Below, one piece after another: positions 41,343 through 43,305 of a stretch of DNA of 43,305 nucleotides. A program made the translations under genes and the position numbers. The first letter of the stretch is position 1; every line of letters begins with the position of its first letter. The stretch comes from CAIKOD01 sp035505975. Its GTDB lineage: Archaea > Halobacteriota > Methanomicrobia > Methanomicrobiales > Methanospirillaceae. The stretch spans positions 1-43,305 of the forward strand of contig DATJQJ010000026.1 in assembly GCA_035505975.1 (NCBI GenBank), in the 5' to 3' direction. The notes under the pieces were generated by a model that worked only from the letters and a program-made list of their open reading frames with translations, did no database searches and was not told where the DNA came from.

Positions 41343-43305
41343 TTAAGGTACCTTCACCTGGGTTGAATAGTAAGTCCAATATGTATTGCCTGAACAATCA
41401 CAGCCTTTGGCACTGAGTTTCACGGTATAGGTCCCCGCACTTGCATACGTATTGACAGGGTTCCTCGATAACGAAAATTTCCCGTTACCAAAGTCATAAT
41501 ACCAATACACCGGGTTACCCGAGGTCCCGTCGGTGAACTGGATCGTGTGGGCCTTTGAAGGAACGACACTCCAGGTGAAATAGGCGTTTGTCGGGCAAGC
41601 ACACGGGTTGGGTATCTGCTGGTTTCCAAACAGCATGGTGAAGGTGAAGTTAGTCGAGGTTACCAGTAAGGTATAATTCCCTGCCGAAGGTTGCGTCTGC
41701 CTATAGCCTGAGGGGACTGTCTCATTGAGAATGTACCCACCAAATGGAACGGGACTGAAGACATATGATCCATTCCCGTCGGTTACCCTCGTTCCAAACA
41801 AGGTCCCGTTCTGGTAGTACAGCTTTATAGTCACCCCTGGTATCGGAACATCATTGATGTCCCGGACTCCATTCCCATTTAGATCATTATATTTTATTCC
41901 AGAGATATTTCCAAGCTGGGTGTTCGTGAAATTATAGAACAATACCAGGCTATTGCCATTTATTGTTACTGTCTTGTTCGGGGTCGATGCCGACTGCGTC
42001 CACCCGGCCTGCGGGGTCTCGTTCAGCCAGTATGTCCCATACGGTATCCCGGTGATATTATAGCCGCCAGAACTGTTTGTCACGTTCCATGCCAGGAATT
42101 TGGTGGTACTGTTACTCAATGTAATATTCCATCCGGCCAGACCTGCCCCGTTCACTGAATTATTCTTGTACCCGGTGATGCTCCCAAGCCGGGTGTTCGT
42201 GAAATTATAGAACAATACCAGGCTATTGCCATTTATCGTCACTGTCCTGTTCGGGGTCGAGGCCGACTGCGTCCACCCGGCCTGCGGAGTCTCGTTCAGC
42301 CAGTATGTCCCATACGGTATCCCGGTGATATTGTAGCCGCCAGAACTGTTTGTCACGTTCCACGCCAGGAATTTGGTGGTACTGTTGCTCACTGTAATAT
42401 TCCATCCGGCCAGACCTGCCCCGTTCACTGAATTGTTCTTGTACCCGGTGATACTCCCGGTCTGCTGGGTATTGTTGAAATACTGGTTTATTATCAGCAA
42501 TGAAGTTCCGTTAATCTCTATCGTTCGATTCGGAGTCGATGAAGCCTGTATCCATCCAGCCTGATTTGTTTCATTCAACCAATATTTTCCCCACGGGATA
42601 TTGGTAAACCCGAAGGAGCCATCACCCGCAGTGGTCGTGTTATACGCGGGGGTACCCACTGTAAGGTTTGTAAGGTTAATCGTCCAGCCACTAAGGCCAT
42701 TTCCTGTCCCATTCACTTTGAAACCACTGACATTCCCAAGTTGCTGGGTGTTCGTGAAGTTCTGGTTCACAAGGGTCAGCGAAGTGCCATTGATCTCTAC
42801 AGTCTGGTTCGCTGTAACCTGCGTCCACCCGGGCTGTGGCGTTTCATTCAGCTGGTAAATTCCCCACGGGATGCTGGTGAAGTTGAATCCTCCTGAACTG
42901 TTGGTCAACGTCGAATTGAAATACGGGATCGTGCTGTTCGATATCGTGATGTTCCATCCGATCAGTCCGGTCCCGTTTCCATCGACCTTGTACCCGCTCA
43001 GGTTTCCAAGTTGCTGGGTGTTGTTGAAATATTGAGTTGTGATGAACAGAGAAGTCCCATTAATCTCCACTGTCCTGTTAGGCGTAAGAGGAGATTGCCC
43101 CCACCCTGCCTGGGGAGTCTCGTTCAGCCAGTATAATCCCCACGGGACGTTCTGGAAGGCAAAAACCCCTGCAGGATCTGTTACATTGCTGTAAGCCGGT
43201 GTTCCGATTGTTTTGTTTGTCAGGGTAATTGTCCATCCGCCAAGACCTGATCCGGTATAATTCACCTTATCTCCGGTAATGTTCCCGAGCTGCTGCGTGT
43301 TCGTG
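41343..43305 (-). CDS. Adhesin-like repeat protein with SdrD-B/CNA-B-type units and a C-terminal PKD-like domain, 5' partial
   Basis: The frame is open to the right edge, so the N-terminus is missing; about 650 residues are seen. It is made of repeated beta-sandwich units of about 85-91 residues of the form LGNxSGYKxxGxGLxGWxI, TxxxGxFxFxxIPWGxYxLN, ETPQAGWTQ, and a closing NRTVEINGTSLxI with FNNTQQ. These resemble collagen-binding B/SdrD-B stalk domains. Six such units are visible, then a clear SdrD-B domain (GIKYNDLNGNGVRDINDVPI) and a C-terminal PKD-like domain (IQFTDGTSGNPVYWYYDFGN) ending KVP with no membrane anchor. N-glycosylation sequons are very dense. Such proteins form cell-surface stalks or adhesins. 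Confidence 0.85.
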   Translation of the reverse strand, partial: TNTQQLGNITGDKVNYTGSGLGGWTITLTNKTIGTPAYSNVTDPAGVFAFQNVPWGLYWLNETPQAGWGQSPLTPNRTVEINGTSLFITTQYFNNTQQLGNLSGYKVDGNGTGLIGWNITISNSTIPYFNSTLTNSSGGFNFTSIPWGIYQLNETPQPGWTQVTANQTVEINGTSLTLVNQNFTNTQQLGNVSGFKVNGTGNGLSGWTINLTNLTVGTPAYNTTTAGDGSFGFTNIPWGKYWLNETNQAGWIQASSTPNRTIEINGTSLLIINQYFNNTQQTGSITGYKNNSVNGAGLAGWNITVSNSTTKFLAWNVTNSSGGYNITGIPYGTYWLNETPQAGWTQSASTPNRTVTINGNSLVLFYNFTNTRLGSITGYKNNSVNGAGLAGWNITLSNSTTKFLAWNVTNSSGGYNITGIPYGTYWLNETPQAGWTQSASTPNKTVTINGNSLVLFYNFTNTQLGNISGIKYNDLNGNGVRDINDVPIPGVTIKLYYQNGTLFGTRVTDGNGSYVFSPVPFGGYILNETVPSGYRQTQPSAGNYTLLVTSTNFTFTMLFGNQQIPNPCACPTNAYFTWSVVPSKAHTIQFTDGTSGNPVYWYYDFGNGKFSLSRNPVNTYASAGTYTVKLSAKGCDCSGNTYWTYYSTQVKVP
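41911..42456 (-). repeat. Two nearly identical 273-base coding repeats
   Basis: The unit starting at 41911 and the unit starting at 42184 are 273 bases (91 codons) apart and almost identical; both encode NSVNGAGLAGWNIT, FLAWNVTNSSGGYNITGIPY and TYWLNETPQAGWTQSASTPN. The flanking units of the same gene are much less alike, so this is a recent unequal-crossover duplication. Confidence 0.75.

Noticed and set aside
1..43305. CRISPR array, insertion sequence, rRNA or integrase
   Set aside because: No regularly spaced short repeats, transposase motifs, rRNA core sequences or recombinase motifs were seen on either strand.

Overview
The window looks like chromosome from a methanogenic archaeon of the Methanomicrobiales (Methanoregula/Methanosphaerula type). 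This is inferred from protein style only: archaeal TATA boxes 22-30 bases before many starts, short or absent leaders, GGAGG/GGTGA ribosome sites, an archaeal-type riboflavin pathway reductase, AEC carriers, PKD/PEGA/Cache surface proteins, a response regulator-PAS-TPR protein and a nitrogenase-like cluster. No rRNA or methanogenesis gene is present to fix the taxon.

Layout. 1-9.3 kb: the tail of a thiamine-diphosphate enzyme, a small membrane protein, an ion transporter, the reductase ArfC, a P-type cation ATPase with a strong hairpin in its leader, a PEGA surface protein, an isochorismatase-fold hydrolase, an AlkA-type DNA glycosylase and an FMN-binding protein. 9.3-16.5 kb: a YkgJ cysteine-cluster protein, a lipoprotein with three Cache-like repeats, a DHA2 drug exporter, two paralogous AEC carriers and a universal stress protein. 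16.9-20.1 kb: surface proteins, one with 15-residue repeats that each carry an N-glycosylation sequon, and one with two PKD domains. 20.1-25.9 kb: an ABC-2 exporter pair, the response regulator-PAS-TPR protein, a DUF2254 membrane protein and an orphan two-helix membrane protein. 26.2-27.4 kb: a larger paralogue of the 17.7 kb surface protein.

28.3-31.9 kb is the most unusual part. Four minus-strand genes lie in one tight unit: a NifD/NifE-like subunit, a NifK/NifN-like subunit, a NifH-like ATPase/4Fe-4S reductase and a class I SAM methyltransferase. All six P-cluster-position cysteines and both NifH cluster cysteines are visible. The His that binds the cofactor in true nitrogenase is not seen, and no nifB, nifE/N or nifI genes are nearby. 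The two different large subunits also argue against CfbCD of F430 synthesis. I infer an uncharacterised nitrogenase-superfamily reductase whose substrate or product may be methylated.

32.5-41.2 kb is AT-rich in its first half. It is bracketed by a 19-base near-perfect direct repeat of the 3' end of the tRNA-Phe gene, the classic scar of an element integrated into a tRNA gene. Inside are a short ORF, an orphan membrane protein, a TroA/ZnuA-type metal ABC transporter (binding protein, ATPase, permease), a DtxR/MntR-family regulator, a broken second copy of the nifH-like/methyltransferase junction, a secreted protein joining a predicted propeller to a chagasin-type protease inhibitor domain, and a TPR surface protein. 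The regulator gene and the transporter operon share a TTGG-N7-CCAA palindrome placed identically just downstream of their TATA boxes, which suggests a small metal regulon. The window ends in a long repetitive adhesin-like gene that runs off the right edge.
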